Shown here in pieces: positions 6,611-15,660 of a stretch of 33,274 bases of DNA; the stretch's first letter is position 1, and the number at the start of each line of letters is the position of its first letter. Location of the stretch: contig JAFQTK010000006.1 in NCBI GenBank assembly GCA_017409065.1, positions 1-33,274 of the forward strand. Reading direction: 5' to 3'. Source of the stretch: a bacterium. Lineage in GTDB: Bacteria; Cyanobacteriota; Vampirovibrionia; Gastranaerophilales; Gastranaerophilaceae. Under the pieces are notes generated by a model, which saw only the letters and a program-made list of their open reading frames with translations, ran no database searches and had not been told where the DNA came from. Both the position numbers and the translations under genes were made by a program.

Positions 6611-9166
6611 ATGAAAAAGATTACATATAAAGCATTTACGTTAGCAGAATTGCTTGCAAGTTTGGCAATAATGATGGTTGTGGCTTTATTGGTAATGAAT
6701 GTTTTAAACAATACAAACTCAAAACAAAGAGAATTGATAGCAAGATTGGATAATTCATATCAAAAGTTGAACAGCATGATAGGAGTGGCTGTTTCAACTT
6801 CTGTATCGGAAAACGACAGAAATTGGGCAACATCTAAAGTCGGAACTATAAAAGGGCTGACCTGTACTGATGCTGCTGGAACTGATGTTGCAAATAAATC
6901 AGAATGCTTAAAAGAAGTGTTGACTTCGGTAAGTGGAAATGCCGTAAGTTGTGAAGGTAATGTAGGTGATTGTTTCAAGTCATTTGCTACAACAAATGCA
7001 CGATTAGAAGAAATATTTAGTAACGTAGGATATAGTGCTGATGATATGACAGCGATAAAACTTCCCGGTGATGTGCGAGTTGGGTTGTCATATATAGACG
7101 GAGAGTGTAATACAAATATTCCAATCGGAACAGATAGAGCGGGAACAATGCATTATCGCAAAGGTTGTGGATTTATGCTTGTTGATGTAAATGGAAATCA
7201 ACCACCTAATGCATTTGCAAACAATGGCGGAAATTCATTAGTAGACAGATTTATTTTGGTATTATCTAAAAATGATGTATTAAAAAGCAACCCTGTGATA
7301 GACGCAGTTGCAGGCTGTGCAGACGGAACTGTATATAATTCAACGACAAAAAGATGCGAAGAGCCAATTCCTTGTCCGGCTGATGAAGAAAGAAATGCAG
7401 CGATAACAGCGGCAAATGATGCCGATGTTTTATCAAAGGATTATCCTCTAGGAATGGACCGTACAGATTGTGTTATTTATAAATGCATAGACAATTCTGA
7501 CTTTGATCCCCAACTAAAGTGTCCTGAAGCATGCCCAGCAGCAGGTCAATTCAAACGAGGTGGTTTGTGGAAAAGTGAAGGCGGGGATTTAGAAAATAAT
7601 TGGTCAACAAAACAATGTTGTATCCCAATAGAAGACCAACAAGGATTGGCAAATATGGCAAATGACTTGAGTGCAAGTTATTGTTTAATAGATGATATAG
7701 AATTTGACAGAAACGGCCCTGGCACAGATGGGGATAAAGGTTGGACTCCGATAGGAACATCTTCAACTCCATTTACTGGTAATTTTTACGGTAATGGGCA
7801 TAAAATTAGCGGTTTGTATATAAACCGAGATGATTTAGCTGATATAGGATTGTTTGGAGCTATTAGTGGTACAGTACAAGATTTAGAGTTGGCAAATGCT
7901 GATATAAAATCTTCTTGTAGTGATGGTTCTTGTCATTTCTCAATATTTTCAGGTTTTGCCAATGATGCTGCTATAATTAAAAGAGTGAACACAGGTGGAC
8001 GTTTAGAACATTCAGGGGCAATCGGAGATAGTTATATTGGTGGTATTTCCGCTCGAATAAATACAGCAGATGCGAATGCAGAAATAATTGATTCTTATAA
8101 TACTGCAGACATTAATTTTAACCCCGCTACTCAAGTAGGTGGACGTTTGTTTATGGGTGGGGTAGTTGCTGATGCACAAAATTCACTTTCAATAAATTCT
8201 ATTATCAATAGTGGAAATATTACTATTGCGGCAAGTGTATTGTCTGCGGCACAGAATGAAATTGGCGGTGTTGTGGGACAAAACTTTGCAAATGATTTAA
8301 GCTCAATAATGAATTTGGGGAATATAACCATAAACGGTAATTCAAATGTCGGACGTATTGATATGGGCGGTGTCGTTGGGTTTACTCGACAGCTTAGTAA
8401 TGCAATAAATCTAGGCTCGATTAATAATGGTGGTGTATCCGGCTTTGTAAATTTAGGTGGAATTTCAGGTTTTATTTATGATGGGGATGACGATAGCTTT
8501 TTAGCAAATTATGGAGAAGTTGATTCCTCAACTACTGCAGATAGTATTAGTGTAGGTGGAATTGTTGGTACATCACAAACGGACAAAATAGCTAATGCGA
8601 TAAATGCTAGCACAAGAGCTTGGCTAGTGGGTTCTTCATCTGTCCCAATCACACTTTATAGAGTTATTCAGATCTTTAATAATTCTATTCCTTTTTCTTT
8701 GACGGATTTAACCCTTGAGCAATCATATCTTGTGACTTCGACTTTAAGCGTATCAGGTAGTAATACTATTAGTGGTGGACTAGTATATGGTGGAACTCAA
8801 GATCAGTTGAGACAAGCTTCTACTTTTTCAGCATTGAGTGCTGACACAACAAACTGGAATATTCAAGATGGATTTTATCCGTCTTTTCAAGCTGCAATAA
8901 TGCCGCCACAACCATTTAAGGATTGTAGAAATACGCCACCGGAAGAGGTTGGACAGTGTTATGATGTATTAAACACCCCTAATGCTTGGGATTTTAATTA
9001 CATATGGGCGTGGAGAATTCCGGCTGCCGGTGGTATTGTAGAACCGCCTGTTCTCAGATATCAGTGTAGTGATTATAAAGCAGTTGGAGGTTTTAATTGT
9101 TGTAAACCTTCTTATACCGCCACATCAGCACCAGACAACACTTTGCCTGTATGTCCTGTCCCATAA
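6611..9166 (+). CDS. Large type IV prepilin with GLUG-repeat region (putative pilus adhesin)
   Basis: An 851-residue prepilin. The leader MKKITYKA is cleaved before F9, giving a mature FTLAELLASLAIMMVVALLV N-terminus with the invariant Glu at +5. A pilin-like segment extends to about residue 245, followed by a cysteine-rich stretch (about 246-345). From about residue 385 there is a long beta-rich region of GLUG-type repeats, seen as FTGNFYGNGHKISGLYI, DIGLFGAISG, and repeated GGVVG / GGISG turns to about 670. A cysteine-containing tail ends the protein. GLUG repeats occur in surface proteins, so a tip adhesin or minor pilin role is inferred. The ribosome site is CGAGGTAAC. A second pilin gene follows after 34 bases. 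It is far longer than usual pilins (about 150-250). Confidence 0.85.
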   Translation: MKKITYKAFTLAELLASLAIMMVVALLVMNVLNNTNSKQRELIARLDNSYQKLNSMIGVAVSTSVSENDRNWATSKVGTIKGLTCTDAAGTDVANKSECLKEVLTSVSGNAVSCEGNVGDCFKSFATTNARLEEIFSNVGYSADDMTAIKLPGDVRVGLSYIDGECNTNIPIGTDRAGTMHYRKGCGFMLVDVNGNQPPNAFANNGGNSLVDRFILVLSKNDVLKSNPVIDAVAGCADGTVYNSTTKRCEEPIPCPADEERNAAITAANDADVLSKDYPLGMDRTDCVIYKCIDNSDFDPQLKCPEACPAAGQFKRGGLWKSEGGDLENNWSTKQCCIPIEDQQGLANMANDLSASYCLIDDIEFDRNGPGTDGDKGWTPIGTSSTPFTGNFYGNGHKISGLYINRDDLADIGLFGAISGTVQDLELANADIKSSCSDGSCHFSIFSGFANDAAIIKRVNTGGRLEHSGAIGDSYIGGISARINTADANAEIIDSYNTADINFNPATQVGGRLFMGGVVADAQNSLSINSIINSGNITIAASVLSAAQNEIGGVVGQNFANDLSSIMNLGNITINGNSNVGRIDMGGVVGFTRQLSNAINLGSINNGGVSGFVNLGGISGFIYDGDDDSFLANYGEVDSSTTADSISVGGIVGTSQTDKIANAINASTRAWLVGSSSVPITLYRVIQIFNNSIPFSLTDLTLEQSYLVTSTLSVSGSNTISGGLVYGGTQDQLRQASTFSALSADTTNWNIQDGFYPSFQAAIMPPQPFKDCRNTPPEEVGQCYDVLNTPNAWDFNYIWAWRIPAAGGIVEPPVLRYQCSDYKAVGGFNCCKPSYTATSAPDNTLPVCPVP

Positions 9167-9200
9167 ATTAATGTAGTATTTTATAGAAAGGAAATTTCTT

Positions 9201-9983
9201 ATGCAATTTAACTCATACATTGTTTCGGAAACTAAAACAGCTTTTTCGATTCCTGTTTCCAATCAAATATCTAATGCATTTACTTTGGCTGAAACTTTGA
9301 TTACTTTGTCAATTATTGGTGTTGTTGCTGCGATGACAGTGCCAACATTGATGAGCAACGTAAGTAAACAACAGAATTATGTCGGGCTGAAAAAAGCTTA
9401 CAATCAACTTCAAAATGCAATAAAAATGGTTCCTATCGCAGCAGGCTGTTCATCCGGTGATTATAGTTGTGTTCCTTGTTTGTATTATGATTCCTCATTA
9501 GGAGTTACAACTAATTGTAGTATGGATGTATTTACCGATCCTGATACCGGTGGGTTTAAGGATATTTCGCCATTAGCTGAACAATTTAAAACTACAAAAG
9601 TTTTTCATCGCGGCAACAAAGATGAAGGTTGTAAATTGGTATCTAAAATAGCGGGGCATGGTGATTCCGTGCCTTGTTTTCATACTATTGACGGTATGAT
9701 TTATGGCTCATCTCATGGCTTATTTGTGGATGTCAACGGTTTAAAAGGACCTAATAAAATAGGTCAAGATGAGTTTAGGTTTTTTGTCGCTTCAGAAACT
9801 AAAAATGGGGTGCAAGCCGGAACAGTTATGCCTTATGGGTCAAGACAACACTCTACTTATATGAATGATGATTCATTATATTGGAGAAATTCTAATTCTC
9901 TAAAACAGCCGGACAAAGTAACTGATTCTTGGGAATTATCAAAATTGACCGGAAAAGCTTTGGAACTTGGCAAAATTGAATAG
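9201..9983 (+). CDS. Type IV prepilin with a long leader
   Basis: A 260-residue prepilin. The cleavage site is A26/F27, giving a mature FTLAETLITLSIIGVVAAMT hydrophobic helix with Glu at +5, followed by KKAYNQLQNAIK. The body contains several cysteines (CSSGDYSCVPC and others), likely disulphide-bonded. The 26-residue leader is long for a type IVa-like pilin, and its NSYIVSETKTAFS segment reappears in the pseudogene at 18218. The ATG has a strong AAGGAAA site. It is probably cotranscribed with the GLUG pilin upstream and would be assembled by machinery such as that at 23073-29149. Confidence 0.88.
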   Translation: MQFNSYIVSETKTAFSIPVSNQISNAFTLAETLITLSIIGVVAAMTVPTLMSNVSKQQNYVGLKKAYNQLQNAIKMVPIAAGCSSGDYSCVPCLYYDSSLGVTTNCSMDVFTDPDTGGFKDISPLAEQFKTTKVFHRGNKDEGCKLVSKIAGHGDSVPCFHTIDGMIYGSSHGLFVDVNGLKGPNKIGQDEFRFFVASETKNGVQAGTVMPYGSRQHSTYMNDDSLYWRNSNSLKQPDKVTDSWELSKLTGKALELGKIE

Positions 9984-10002
9984 CAAATTAATTAGCAAAA
10001 AA

Positions 10003-10022
10003 AAAGGCTGATTTCAGCCTTT
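10003..10022 (-). terminator. Rho-independent terminator between convergent genes
   Basis: A perfect 8-bp stem AAAGGCTG/CAGCCTTT with a 4-base loop. Read on the minus strand it is followed by about nine T residues, so it ends the AMIN-like gene. Read on the plus strand the T run is short, so it may only weakly terminate the pilin transcript. Confidence 0.85.
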
Positions 10023-10054
10023 AGTAATTTGTTGAGTATCGTTTTTATGTGTGT

Positions 10055-11167
10055 TTAAAAATTTACTTTATTAATGTTATTTTTCAATCCTTGTGCCAAG
10101 TCTTTTCTACCATTTTTTTCGTAGATTCTTGTCATTGATTCAAGAAATTTCATGCTGTCAATATTTGATGATGTACTTCTGCTGTGGAGCGGAGTAACGT
10201 TTGAGTTTGGTGCAGAATTTCTTGTTTTTGTTGCAATATTAGACACTTGTGAATTTTGTTGCAATTGAGGTTTTGTGAAAGTTGCTGTTGATTGAGATTT
10301 ACGAATAGGACGAATAGGTGTTGTCACTGTATCGTAAGGATTTTTTTGAGAATTTTGGTATGAACGCAATCCGTAATTGATAGACGGAGCAGATGCATTT
10401 TGTGCAATTTTGCTGCGAAGTGAAAGCGTTTCTTTTACTCCTTTATTAAGCTTTTGAGCAATTTCTTTCTCTCTGGATACCAGACTTTGTGATAATCCTA
10501 TTGCTGTATCTTTATTTGATTTAAAAATATTTTTAGCAGCAGTTAGCATTATAATACCTAAGCCCAAATAAGTTAGCCAACCAAAGTTTTGATTTTGACT
10601 TGGTAAGGTGTTTTCTGCAATTTTGCCCAAATTTTGAACTAATGGAGCAGCTCCTAATTTTGCCAATGGTGTGATAGTTGCAGATTCTTCATCTTCTTCT
10701 TCCAAAAGATTATCACTATAAACAGGTTTATAGTTTTCAATCGGCATGCTTAAATCTATTTGATTTGGTTCAAAATTTTGAGCTGCAATTGGAGAATCCA
10801 TGCTTGAGTCCACAATTATGTGACTTTTACTTATATTAGAACCTTGAATCTGAATTTTTAAATCATCTCTACCAATTGGTGTAACTGTTATGTTATTGAT
10901 GTCAGATACATCATTGTATATTGTTGAAAAATCCTCGGTTGTTGTTGTATTTTTAAGTTCTATTGTTATTTTTTCATCGCTTTGTATATTTTTTTTGAAG
11001 GAAGTATTTTTATCAGTTTTCAAAACTACATTATAACCGTTGTTTGCGGTGGAAAATTCAATCTCAGAAAGATTAATGTCAGCAGCGTAGCAGCTCAATG
11101 TACTTAGTAGTACTGTTGTTGCCAAAACTGTTGTCTTGCTTATTATCTTTCCTAAAACTATACTCAT
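10055..11167 (-). CDS. AMIN-domain-like secreted or membrane-anchored protein
   Basis: A 370-residue protein with a signal peptide (cleavage near SCYAA). The next roughly 100 residues are beta-strand-like (INLSEIEFSTANNGYNVVL, KITIELKN, LKIQIQGSNI), resembling the AMIN domain that targets proteins to the envelope or peptidoglycan. A hydrophobic segment, FGWLTYLGLGIIMLTAA, lies near residue 200. It is followed by a low-complexity Ser/Asn/Gln-rich region and a short C-terminal helix (MKFLESMTRIYEKNGRKDLA). No amidase or secretin domain follows, unlike most AMIN proteins. It is transcribed alone, towards the pilin genes. An envelope role is inferred; the AMIN assignment is moderate. Confidence 0.65.
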   Translation of the reverse strand: MSIVLGKIISKTTVLATTVLLSTLSCYAADINLSEIEFSTANNGYNVVLKTDKNTSFKKNIQSDEKITIELKNTTTTEDFSTIYNDVSDINNITVTPIGRDDLKIQIQGSNISKSHIIVDSSMDSPIAAQNFEPNQIDLSMPIENYKPVYSDNLLEEEDEESATITPLAKLGAAPLVQNLGKIAENTLPSQNQNFGWLTYLGLGIIMLTAAKNIFKSNKDTAIGLSQSLVSREKEIAQKLNKGVKETLSLRSKIAQNASAPSINYGLRSYQNSQKNPYDTVTTPIRPIRKSQSTATFTKPQLQQNSQVSNIATKTRNSAPNSNVTPLHSRSTSSNIDSMKFLESMTRIYEKNGRKDLAQGLKNNINKVNF

Positions 11168-11305
11168 TTCCCTTTTTTACTCCCCTGTGGAATGTTTGAC
11201 TCAACACTGTGTCTTTATCATATTCGTTTTAGGACAATAGAACATCAACCAAAGGGTCAAAGTTTTATCTAAACCTTTTGGTCTATACGCATTTAAAAAT
11301 AAATT

Positions 11306-11860
11306 TTAGAGTTCGAAAGTCATTGACTTATTTAGGATTCTATCAAGACGGTAATAATTTTGATAAACTCTTGCTTTATTTATTCGCTCTACCCATTCTT
11401 GTTTAACTATGCCGAAATGTTTTATATTTCTGTTTATGTAGTGCATAGACAAAGCACCTTCAAATGATTGGGTGGTTCTAAGTACTTCACAATGTGCCGG
11501 AACATTATTCATAGTTTCCACGCACCAACTAACTAACGAATCTTCTGGGGTTACTTTAATGTATTCGACTTTTAGTGTTGGATTTTTCCTGTTTACATCG
11601 TTTAATAGTGAATGCATTAAACTTTGTGCTGATGTTTTCTTCTCTTTTGTCCATTTAAAAGCGTGGAAAACTACGCTTTCTTCCCAAGTTGTTTTATTGT
11701 AGCCGTTGCGAACAAATTGCACAATAGCGTCACGTTCGTTATTTATATAGTTTATTTTATGCCAATTACCAGGGAAATCCATATAAACAGTTTGGTATGC
11801 AAGTGCCGGTAATGTTATGCATAAAGCAAGAATAATGGCTATAACTTTAAACAATTTCAA
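11306..11860 (-). CDS. Secreted protein of unknown function
   Basis: A protein of about 184 residues with a clear signal peptide (MKLFKVIAIILALCITLPALA). The mature part is rich in aromatic and charged residues (MDFPGNWHKI, ESVVFHAFKWT, SWCVETMNNVPAHCEV) with two cysteines, compatible with one periplasmic disulphide. I recognise no family. I choose the TTG at 11860: an AGAGGA site lies 8 bases upstream and the signal peptide then begins cleanly. An ATG at 11899 would add 13 residues and overlap the Nif3 gene by 53 bases rather than 14. It is the last gene of the eight-gene minus-strand run. Confidence 0.7.
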   Translation of the reverse strand: MKLFKVIAIILALCITLPALAYQTVYMDFPGNWHKINYINNERDAIVQFVRNGYNKTTWEESVVFHAFKWTKEKKTSAQSLMHSLLNDVNRKNPTLKVEYIKVTPEDSLVSWCVETMNNVPAHCEVLRTTQSFEGALSMHYINRNIKHFGIVKQEWVERINKARVYQNYYRLDRILNKSMTFEL

Positions 11861-12587
11861 AAACAGGTTCCTCTTTTGCAATAATAATATTGACATCACA
11901 TGATTTTAAAAGTTTTTCAATAGATTTTAGAGAAATTACTTCACTTTCGAAATGCCCTATATCAACCAGCATTATACCACTATCAAGTGCTTGATGGTAT
12001 TTGATATCGGAAGTTATGAAACAATCAATTTGGTGTTGTTTTACTTCTTGGACAAAATCAGCACCCGCTCCTGCACAAAAAGCGACTGATTTTATTTCCT
12101 GACGTGGATTAGCAATTTTTAGATTTTTCAAGTTTAGTTCATTTTTTATTGCCAAAATGAAATCTTCTGATTTAATAGGTTCCTTTAATGTTGCAATCTT
12201 TACAAAATCGTTCAAATCTTTTAGCGTTTTTAAATTTAAAGATTTTTTAAATAAATCTGCTAAGGTTTGAGTTGTTCCTATTTGAGATTTATCGAAGTTT
12301 GTATGTAAGCTATAAATTTGAATTTTGTTTTGTATAGCACTAATAATAACTTTGTTTTTGATTGATTTTAGTGGCTTAAAAATAAGCGGATGGTGGCTAA
12401 TTATCAATTCGCAATTTTGCTTTATTGCCTGATGAATTGTATCTGTTGTTACATTTAACGAAAGAAGAACATTTTTGATTGTTTTTATTCCTAAATCAAT
12501 TTGCCATCCGGAATTGTCCCAATCTTCTTGGGTTTCAAGTGGGGCAATTTTTTCAAGTTTTTCAATTATGTCTTTAGTTTTCGCCAT
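11847..12587 (-). CDS. Nif3-family dinuclear metal-centre protein
   Basis: A 246-residue protein of the Nif3/DUF34 (YbgI/YqfO) family, which binds two metals and has been linked to GTP cyclohydrolase I type 2-like activity and metal homeostasis without a settled reaction. Motifs seen are EDWDNSGWQI, ELIISHHPLIFKP with the two histidine ligands, SLHTNFDKS, FCAGAGADF, TSDIKYHQAL and the ligand-bearing DIGHFESE. The length is that of the short form without the inserted PII-like domain. The start overlaps coaBC by 14 bases. Confidence 0.9.
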   Translation of the reverse strand: MAKTKDIIEKLEKIAPLETQEDWDNSGWQIDLGIKTIKNVLLSLNVTTDTIHQAIKQNCELIISHHPLIFKPLKSIKNKVIISAIQNKIQIYSLHTNFDKSQIGTTQTLADLFKKSLNLKTLKDLNDFVKIATLKEPIKSEDFILAIKNELNLKNLKIANPRQEIKSVAFCAGAGADFVQEVKQHQIDCFITSDIKYHQALDSGIMLVDIGHFESEVISLKSIEKLLKSCDVNIIIAKEEPVFEIV

Positions 12588-13764
12588 AGATGTACTCCAG
12601 AATTTTTTCAGCTATAACTGATTTTTGTGCCTTATCTATTTTTTTGATATTCAATTTTTTGTCTAAAATATAAACTTCATTTTCATCACTTGAAAACCCG
12701 ATGTCTTTTCTGGATATATCATTCGCAATGAGATAATCGCACTGTTTTTTATTAATTTTAGTCTTTGCATTTTCTATTAGGTTTTCGCTTTCAGCACAAA
12801 ATCCGACAATAATCTGATTTTCATTTTTAGACTGTGAAATTTCGTACAATATGTCGGGATTTTTGATTAGTTCTATTGTTAAAGTTTCGTCATTGTCATC
12901 TTTTTTTATTTTCTGTTCATTTTGGTTTTTAATTCTGAAATCCGCAACAGCCGCTGCCATAATTATACAATCAGCATCTTGTTTTTCAGCTTCAACTGCT
13001 GATTTCATTTCTAAGGCACTGGATACATCAATAGTTTTGTATTCGGCTTTATGGTTAAATGTGTTAATCAAAATTACATCGGCACCGAGATTGTATGCTT
13101 CATTCGCAAGTGCAACCCCCATTTTTCCTGATGAATGATTTCCTAAATATCTTACGGGGTCTAAGTTTTCTCTTGTTCCACCTGCGGTTATTACAATTTT
13201 TTTATTTTTAAGCTTTTGATTTTTGTATTTTAAATGTTCATATGTCGCAGCACAAATTTTTTCAATTGCACATAATCTTCCGACACCCGAAGTTCCGCAA
13301 GCCAAAAATCCTGCTTCCGGAGAAAGTATTTCATAACCTGCTTTTTGTAATTTATTTATATTATCTTGTACAAATTGGTTGTTCCACATTTCACAATTCA
13401 TTGCCGGTGCAACGATAATTTGTTTTGAAAAAGCACAGGCAATCGAGGTTAAAAGGTTGTCGCAGATGCCATTCGCTATTTTCCCAATTGTATTTGCACT
13501 GGCCGGAGCTATTACAAATATATCTGCCCAAGAACCGAGTGAAATATGTTCAGGGAATAAATTATCGACTTCAAATTGTTTTGTATAAACAGGATTGTTT
13601 GAAAGTGTTCTAATCGTTAGCGGAGTAACAAAATTAGTAGCATTTTCTGTCATTATAACTTTTACATTCGCATTATTTTTTTTATAAAGTCTGATAAGTT
13701 CAAGGATTTTGTAAGCCGCAATTCCGCCTGTAATTCCGATTAAAATATTTTTATTTCTAAACAT
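12574..13764 (-). CDS. coaBC: Phosphopantothenoylcysteine decarboxylase / phosphopantothenate-cysteine ligase
   Basis: A 396-residue bifunctional enzyme performing two consecutive steps of coenzyme A synthesis. The N-terminal flavoprotein decarboxylase (CoaC) shows GITGGIAAYK, the catalytic His in PEHISLGSWAD (H73), PAMNCEMW (from residue 120) and the active-site cysteine in FLACGTSG (C156). The C-terminal ligase (CoaB) begins near residue 185 with VITAGGTRENLDPVRYLGN, HSSGKMG, and KKDDNDETL. It follows gmk by 5 bases. In this operon it lies downstream of a CoA-using ketoacid oxidoreductase. Confidence 0.95.
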   Translation of the reverse strand: MFRNKNILIGITGGIAAYKILELIRLYKKNNANVKVIMTENATNFVTPLTIRTLSNNPVYTKQFEVDNLFPEHISLGSWADIFVIAPASANTIGKIANGICDNLLTSIACAFSKQIIVAPAMNCEMWNNQFVQDNINKLQKAGYEILSPEAGFLACGTSGVGRLCAIEKICAATYEHLKYKNQKLKNKKIVITAGGTRENLDPVRYLGNHSSGKMGVALANEAYNLGADVILINTFNHKAEYKTIDVSSALEMKSAVEAEKQDADCIIMAAAVADFRIKNQNEQKIKKDDNDETLTIELIKNPDILYEISQSKNENQIIVGFCAESENLIENAKTKINKKQCDYLIANDISRKDIGFSSDENEVYILDKKLNIKKIDKAQKSVIAEKILEYIYGEN

Positions 13765-13769
13765 TTTAC

Positions 13770-14327
13770 TTATTCCTTGTCAAAAATCTTTTGCAATTCG
13801 TCCACTGCAATTTCAATATTATCATTTATAATTCGGTGTGTAAATTTTTTGGAAACTTCAAGCTCAGATTTAACAGCAGAAAGTCTTTTTTGAATTGCAT
13901 CTTCAGTTTCCGTGCCTCGTCCTCTCAAACGTGCTTCCAAATCTTGTAAAGATGGGGGTAAAATAAATATAAACTCAGCATTTGGAAATTTTTCCATAAC
14001 TTGCAACGCACCTTGTGTTTCAATTTCCAATATCAAATGGTGTCCTTCTGCAAGTGTTTTTTCTACATATGAAGCTTTTGTTCCGTAATAATTCCCTGAA
14101 AATTCAGCCCATTCTAAAAATTCATTATTTTTAACTGCTAATTGAAAATCTTCTTTTGATGTGAAAAAATAATTAATCCCATCGATTTCACCCGGACGAG
14201 GGCTTCTTGTTGTGTATGAAATTGATAATTTTATTTGAGGATTTTTTTGAAGGAAAAGTTTTAGTAGTGTTCCTTTTCCAACACCAGAAGAGCCTGCAAT
14301 TACAAATAATTTTCCGTTTTTCTTCAT
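13770..14327 (-). CDS. gmk: Guanylate kinase
   Basis: A 185-residue enzyme converting GMP and ATP to GDP and ADP. The P-loop GSSGVGKGT is at residues 12-20, the GMP-binding segment is SYTTRSPRPGEIDGINYFF, and ILEIETQGALQ and RLRGRGTETEDAI follow in family order. Length is typical. It lies 13 bases after the oxidoreductase gamma gene and 5 bases before coaBC. The frequent partner rpoZ is not seen next to it. Confidence 0.95.
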   Translation of the reverse strand: MKKNGKLFVIAGSSGVGKGTLLKLFLQKNPQIKLSISYTTRSPRPGEIDGINYFFTSKEDFQLAVKNNEFLEWAEFSGNYYGTKASYVEKTLAEGHHLILEIETQGALQVMEKFPNAEFIFILPPSLQDLEARLRGRGTETEDAIQKRLSAVKSELEVSKKFTHRIINDNIEIAVDELQKIFDKE

Positions 14328-14340
14328 ATAAATCCGTTTC

Positions 14341-14901
14341 TTAATTACAAACAGGTAATTTCACATATTCGGCACCTTTTTGAATTGCCAATTCGTTTAT
14401 TTCCAATAATTTTGCTTTAGATGCTGAAATTACGTTTCTTATAACTTTTTTAAGACTTTCAATTTTTACAATTTTTGTTTTTTCAATAAAGGCACTAAGC
14501 ATTACAACATTAGCACATTTAATTTCTCCGATTTTAGCAGCAATTTCATTTGCAGGAACATAAACATAGTTGATATCAGTTCGGCGTTCTTTTTCGTGAT
14601 ACAAAGATGAATTTACTATTAAAGAACCGCCGGGTTTTACCTTCATTTCGAATTTCTCGACTGATTGAGCATTTAATGCTATTACATAATCAGGAGTTTG
14701 TTCATATGGAGAAGCCACCTCTTCATTTGCAATGATAACTGTGCAATTTGCCGTGCCACCTCTCATTTCAGCCCCATATGAAGGTAACCAAGTTACATAT
14801 TTGTCTTCGTTCATTGCACAATTTGACATTGCCATTCCAATGAACAAGACTCCTTGTCCGCCAAATCCTGAAAATATTATACTTGCATCTTTTGTTGCCA
14901 T
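14341..14901 (-). CDS. 2-oxoacid:ferredoxin oxidoreductase, gamma subunit
   Basis: A 186-residue gamma (catalytic accessory) subunit. The signature FSGFGGQGVLFIG lies at residues 10-22, followed by YGAEMRGGTANC and VIANEEVASPYEQTPDYVIALN, all typical of the KorC/VorA/PorC gamma family. It works with the alpha, beta and ferredoxin-like subunits encoded just upstream, oxidatively decarboxylating a 2-oxoacid to an acyl-CoA while reducing ferredoxin. It is 6 bases after the beta gene. Confidence 0.92.
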   Translation of the reverse strand: MATKDASIIFSGFGGQGVLFIGMAMSNCAMNEDKYVTWLPSYGAEMRGGTANCTVIIANEEVASPYEQTPDYVIALNAQSVEKFEMKVKPGGSLIVNSSLYHEKERRTDINYVYVPANEIAAKIGEIKCANVVMLSAFIEKTKIVKIESLKKVIRNVISASKAKLLEINELAIQKGAEYVKLPVCN

Positions 14902-14907
14902 AATTAC

Positions 14908-15657
14908 CTACTTATTTGCTTTATCTTTGTATATGCCCAACGGATAAACAGGGTAAAGTTCTCTGCGAACTCTTTCGTGAGATTCTTGTGGGGATAATCT
15001 CCAATTTGTAGGACAAATTGAAAGAATTTCTACGACTGAAGCTCCTAACCCATTTATTTGTGACTCAAAAGCCCTCTTTATCATTTTTTTTGTATTTTCG
15101 ATTTCTTTAGAACTATCAAGCGAACATCTCGCCACAAAGGCAGCACCATCACATACAGCTGCCATTTCACAAATTTTTATAGGATATCCTTGGACTTCTG
15201 CATCTCTACCATTTATTGTTGTAGTTGTTTTTTGCCCTAATATCGTCGTCGGTGCCATTTGTCCGCCGGTCATTCCGTAATTAGTATTGTTAATACATAT
15301 TGCAGTAACTTTTTCTCCTCTTGAAAGGGCGTGCATGCTTTCTCCCAGTCCGATTGATGCAAAATCGCCATCCCCTTGATAAGTGAATACAAACTTGTCA
15401 GGTTTAGCTCTTTTGACTCCGGTTGCAACGGCTAAGGCTCTTCCGTGAGGAGCTTCAACTATGTCTAAGTCATAATAATCATTTAGAAATACAGAGCATC
15501 CGATAGAACTTACAACAATAGTTTTATCAGCAATACCAAGCTCGTCCAACAGTTCCGCAATGATTCTTATTGCAACTCCATGGTCACATCCGGGACAAAA
15601 GGTTACTTTGCAATCCTTTTTTATTCTGCTGGGTTTTTGAAATACTAGAGTTTCCAT
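14908..15657 (-). CDS. 2-oxoacid:ferredoxin oxidoreductase, TPP-binding beta subunit
   Basis: A 249-residue subunit carrying thiamine pyrophosphate. Visible are the CPGCDHG motif (C21, C24), SSIGCSVF, the TPP motif beginning GDGDFASIGLGE (from residue 95) and the NNTNYGMTGGQMAPTT segment (from 123). The asparagines there belong to the TPP/Mg site. It pairs with the alpha subunit 3 bases upstream. Conserved motifs of this type are shared by pyruvate, 2-oxoglutarate and branched-chain enzymes, so substrate is decided better from the alpha subunit. Confidence 0.93.
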   Translation of the reverse strand: METLVFQKPSRIKKDCKVTFCPGCDHGVAIRIIAELLDELGIADKTIVVSSIGCSVFLNDYYDLDIVEAPHGRALAVATGVKRAKPDKFVFTYQGDGDFASIGLGESMHALSRGEKVTAICINNTNYGMTGGQMAPTTILGQKTTTTINGRDAEVQGYPIKICEMAAVCDGAAFVARCSLDSSKEIENTKKMIKRAFESQINGLGASVVEILSICPTNWRLSPQESHERVRRELYPVYPLGIYKDKANK

Positions 15658-15660
15658 TGT

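Noticed and set aside
9224-9804. Short direct repeat TTC(G/A)GAAACTAAAA (9224-9237, 9791-9804) as the cause of the deletion in the pseudogene
   Set aside because: The pseudogene junction lies several codons after both repeat positions and keeps the N-terminal AFSVP, so recombination at this repeat does not explain it.
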